14,797 nt of DNA from Thermotogae bacterium (lineage in GTDB: Bacteria; Thermotogota; Thermotogae; B3-G13). The translations under genes and the position numbers were made by a program. This document shows positions 13,404 to 14,797 of this stretch, piece after piece. Within the stretch, counting starts at the first letter, position 1, and the number at the start of each line of letters is the position of its first letter. The DNA is taken from the NCBI GenBank assembly GCA_015486095.1, contig WFSK01000207.1:1-14797 (forward strand), written 5' to 3'. The notes under the pieces were generated by a model. It ran no database searches and was not told where the DNA came from. It saw only the letters and a list, made by a program, of their open reading frames with translations.

Positions 13404-14045
13404 TTAACGAGTAGCCCGTTTTATTGCCTTTATCACCACAAAAGAGCCTTTCCCATAACCGAATTCGAAATCCTGAACGGTACGTATATCATTCATTTTT
13501 CCGAAGATCGTCTGGACAATTTCTTCCCTCTCGAAACCGGTTTTCCTCAAATGATCGAGTACCTCAGATGTCGAATAAAAGGTGGCGATACGGTAGAAAT
13601 GGCTGCTTTCTTTCTTCAAAGTGTACATCTTACCCAATGGACTTTTCTTATCCACGAAGCCAACGATGAAAATGCCGTTATCCTTTAAGATGCGATTCAC
13701 CTCTTTGAAAGAAAGTTCTACATCATCCACGAAACATATCGTCGTTACCATAAGAGCGTAATCGAAGGATCTATCTTCAAAAGGGAGCTTTTCGGCCACT
13801 CCTTCATAGACCTCTATTCCCTTTTTCGAAGCGATCTCCCTCATCTTCGTTGAGGGCTCAATGCCTACCTTGATTCCCAATGGAGAGGCGAATCTTCCAC
13901 TTCCAACGCCTATCTCAACACCTCGCCCATCTCTCGGAATAAAAAATCTGACGGCATTCAATTCTGAGAGATAAACGTATTCGTTGTCTTCAAACCACTT
14001 TTCATATCTATCGTAGAATTCTTCGAAAGGCTCGATCCGCGGCAT
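13404..14045 (-). CDS. Class I SAM-dependent methyltransferase
   Basis: The 213-residue protein has a class I Rossmann methyltransferase core. Motif I is VEIGVGSGRFA (about 43-53); an acidic residue at the end of the next strand is in VGIEPSTKM; LPFEDRSFDYALM (about 87-99) forms motif II; and LKDNGIFIVGFV resembles the post-II LxPGG-type segment. The overall form resembles UbiE/COQ5-like methyltransferases (Methyltransf_11), but the substrate is not recognisable. The frame is open to 14225, but the extra 60 codons run through the promoter and upstream terminator. The start is therefore placed at ATG 14045, with GGGGTG ending 5 nt upstream. A promoter with a CRP-like operator precedes it, and the GGDEF gene follows after 49 nt. 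Confidence 0.87.
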   Translation of the reverse strand: MPRIEPFEEFYDRYEKWFEDNEYVYLSELNAVRFFIPRDGRGVEIGVGSGRFASPLGIKVGIEPSTKMREIASKKGIEVYEGVAEKLPFEDRSFDYALMVTTICFVDDVELSFKEVNRILKDNGIFIVGFVDKKSPLGKMYTLKKESSHFYRIATFYSTSEVLDHLRKTGFEREEIVQTIFGKMNDIRTVQDFEFGYGKGSFVVIKAIKRATR

Positions 14046-14087
14046 TCTTTCACCCCACTTTTCAGATAATACCAGCTTTGTGATTAT

Positions 14088-14096
14088 ATAATAACA
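14088..14096 (-). promoter_or_regulatory. Extended -10 promoter candidate for the methyltransferase gene
   Basis: The minus strand reads TGT-TATTAT, an extended -10, within ATTGTGTTAT shared exactly with the clpC promoter. A second -10-like TATAAT overlaps 5 nt downstream at 14083-14088. No -35 hexamer is recognisable; that position is occupied by the CRP-like site. The transcription start would be near 14081, or 14076 for the alternative. Confidence 0.55.
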
Positions 14097-14113
14097 CAAT
14101 ATTAAAAGAATGC

Positions 14114-14129
14114 AGTGATCTCTATCACA
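14114..14129. promoter_or_regulatory. CRP-like operator upstream of the methyltransferase gene
   Basis: The plus strand reads AGTGA-TCTCTA-TCACA, one base from the classical CRP/FNR-family consensus TGTGA-N6-TCACA. Its centre is about 40.5 nt upstream of the predicted start from the extended -10, essentially the class II activator position, and it overlaps the place of the missing -35. An alternative reading is a weak 5-bp stem-loop with no function. Confidence 0.5.
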
Positions 14130-14140
14130 AATGAGGGAAA

Positions 14141-14178
14141 TAAAAAACAGGGATTTGATCTGATCAAATCCCTGTTTT
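14141..14178 (-). terminator. Strong intrinsic terminator of the pilin-like gene
   Basis: Two 17-nt arms, 14144-14160 and 14162-14178, are perfectly complementary around one central base (in RNA, a 13-bp stem with a loop containing GATCTGATC, or a longer stem with a tiny loop). On the minus strand the stem ends in CCCTG and runs into TTTTTTATTT. It begins 22 nt after the pilin stop codon, so it terminates that unit and insulates the methyltransferase promoter. Confidence 0.9.
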
Positions 14179-14200
14179 AGGCTCAACAAAGCATGAACTT

Positions 14201-14626
14201 TTAATGAAGTGGAACATACAACCATATTGCTTCAGTTGCACCTGACGAACTACCAAGGACAACATGGGAATAACTCTTGCTAAGTATACTTTCTGCTTTA
14301 TCGTAAGCAACGGGATTAGCGGAATATAAGCCCAATGGGGAAGCATCTACTGCAAAAGTGGCACTTGTGCTATAAATACTATAATTATCTAAACCTGTAG
14401 TCTTCAAGTAATCTGAGAGACTGGCAAGACTTGTAGGTGTACTTGCATTTTCGGCGTAATAGGATATTGCCGCATTCGCTATCTGATCCATCTTCGATGC
14501 CACTTTTGTTCCCCTTGCCTTTTGAACGATACTCGTTGTAACCGGTATCGCTATCGCCGTGAGGGCAGCTATGACCGCCATGACTATGATCATCTCGACC
14601 AACGTAAAACCTCTCTCTTTCTTCAT
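14201..14626 (-). CDS. Type IV pilin-like / pseudopilin prepilin
   Basis: The 141-residue preprotein begins with a short basic leader MKKERG followed by FTLVEMIIVMAVIAALTAIAIP, the class III (type IV pilin) signature. Prepilin peptidase should cut after Gly6, leaving Phe1 and the conserved Glu5 of the mature protein, with a hydrophobic assembly helix of about 20 residues. The rest is a small Ser/Thr/Ala/Tyr-rich globular domain with no cysteine, so no disulfide loop. It could be a major pilin or a secretion pseudopilin; no assembly genes (pilB, pilC, pilD) are in the window. The frame extends two codons to a GTG at 14632, but AGGAGG at 14634-14639 is 7 nt from the ATG at 14626 and abuts the GTG, so ATG is chosen. 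It has its own promoter and terminator. Confidence 0.9.
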   Translation of the reverse strand: MKKERGFTLVEMIIVMAVIAALTAIAIPVTTSIVQKARGTKVASKMDQIANAAISYYAENASTPTSLASLSDYLKTTGLDNYSIYSTSATFAVDASPLGLYSANPVAYDKAESILSKSYSHVVLGSSSGATEAIWLYVPLH

Positions 14627-14661
14627 CTTCACACCTCCTTTAGTTAAATTCTTTGTTATCT

Positions 14662-14675
14662 ACCTCATTCGAGGT
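14662..14675 (-). promoter_or_regulatory. Small leader hairpin in the pilin mRNA 5' region
   Basis: The leader between the predicted transcription start (about 14684) and the Shine-Dalgarno contains ACCTC-GAAT-GAGGT, a 5-bp stem with a 4-nt loop. A 5' hairpin could stabilise the transcript. The stem is short and may have no role. Confidence 0.3.
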
Positions 14676-14690
14676 TGCAAACTTACCATT

Positions 14691-14719
14691 ATTATATTCA
14701 TATCGTCATAAGAGGTCAA
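14691..14719 (-). promoter_or_regulatory. Near-consensus sigma-70-type promoter of the pilin-like gene
   Basis: On the minus strand a TTGACC -35 (14714-14719) and a perfect TATAAT -10 (14691-14696) are separated by exactly 17 nt. The predicted start near 14684 gives a 58-nt leader. The -35 begins only 4 nt after the stop codon of the upstream gene fragment. Confidence 0.85.
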
Positions 14720-14723
14720 GACT

Positions 14724-14797
14724 TTAATTCTTTTCCAAAAGATCGAGTACGCGTATCGCCATATAAGCTGCATTCGCCATACCGGAGTTCCCAATAC
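14724..14797 (-). CDS. C-terminal fragment of an upstream gene, possibly PurE
   Basis: The last 23 codons of a minus-strand gene enter from the right edge and end at TAA 14724-14726. The visible end, IGNSGMANAAYMAIRVLDLL then EKN, resembles the C-terminal helix of N5-carboxyaminoimidazole ribonucleotide mutase (PurE), where a (V)AI..(A)xNAAxxAxxIL pattern is typical. The fragment is too short for a firm call. The 14 nt after it hold only the start of the pilin promoter, so no terminator is visible. Confidence 0.45.
   Translation of the reverse strand, partial: IGNSGMANAAYMAIRVLDLLEKN

Noticed and set aside
14112..14133. GTGAT-N4-ATCAC stem as a second pilin terminator
   Set aside because: The 5-bp stem is not followed directly by a T tract, and the strong terminator just upstream already ends the transcript; the operator reading is preferred.
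14046..14225. 60-codon N-terminal extension of the methyltransferase frame
   Set aside because: It would be translated through the pilin terminator hairpin and the methyltransferase's own promoter; the ATG at 14045 has a good Shine-Dalgarno site.
14164..14346. 60-codon minus-strand frame overlapping the pilin gene's 3' end
   Set aside because: It is out of frame with the pilin gene, spans the terminator, and shows no protein family features.
1..14797. CRISPR arrays, tRNA/rRNA genes, transposases or phage genes
   Set aside because: No repeat-spacer pattern, cloverleaf, rRNA segment or transposase/integrase-like protein was seen on either strand.

Overview
The window is a dense, moderately AT-rich bacterial chromosome segment. 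Every gene I can support lies on the minus strand, so gene order in transcription runs from the right edge to the left. No tRNA, rRNA, CRISPR array, insertion sequence or other mobile element is visible, and no gap between genes exceeds about 160 bases. The set (ClpC with a UVR segment, RadA, DisA, YacL-type PIN/TRAM protein, IspD, PiT transporter with a DUF47/PhoU-like partner, KorD/KorA-type ferredoxin and oxidoreductase subunit, GGDEF protein, class III pilin-like protein) and the neighbourhood clpC-radA-disA without ctsR-mcsA-mcsB fit Thermotogota better than Bacillota. I recall the same clpC-radA-disA order in Thermotoga maritima. The phylum assignment is inference.

Layout in transcription order. 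(1) At the right edge, 14724-14797, is the last 23 codons of an upstream gene, perhaps purE. (2) A type IV pilin-like gene at 14201-14626 is a self-contained unit with a near-consensus sigma-70-type promoter, a 58-nt leader, a strong Shine-Dalgarno site and a 17-bp perfect-stem terminator. (3) A SAM-dependent methyltransferase (13404-14045) follows, behind its own promoter, which carries a CRP-like operator (AGTGA-N6-TCACA) where a class II activator would bind. (4) A membrane GAF-GGDEF protein (11564-13354) comes next. (5) A two-cluster ferredoxin and a KorA-like 2-oxoacid:ferredoxin oxidoreductase alpha subunit overlap by 8 nt (10128-11490); the beta and gamma subunits are absent. (6) A cyclic-nucleotide-binding CRP/FNR-type protein (9391-10017) and an HD-domain hydrolase (8821-9366) follow. 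(7) A tightly packed run has clpC, radA, disA, a PIN-TRAM membrane protein, ispD, a PiT-family transporter, a DUF47 protein and mazG, which runs off the left edge. Gaps there are 29 nt or less, and clpC/radA and radA/disA overlap.

The window combines protein quality control (ClpC), recombinational repair (RadA), DNA-integrity signalling by c-di-AMP (DisA), isoprenoid synthesis (IspD), phosphate uptake (PiT/DUF47) and nucleotide-pool sanitation (MazG). Three nucleotide-signalling families (DisA, GGDEF, cNMP-binding) occur within 10 kb. The most notable observations are: DisA has the conserved GTRHR ATP-binding motif changed to GMRHM; the PiT-family transporter lacks the usual aspartate in both signature repeats; a CRP-type operator overlaps an extended -10 promoter in a window that also encodes a CRP-family protein; and the korD-korA pair has no catalytic beta subunit beside it. 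I do not see an obviously new multi-gene system; the candidates are variants of known families.
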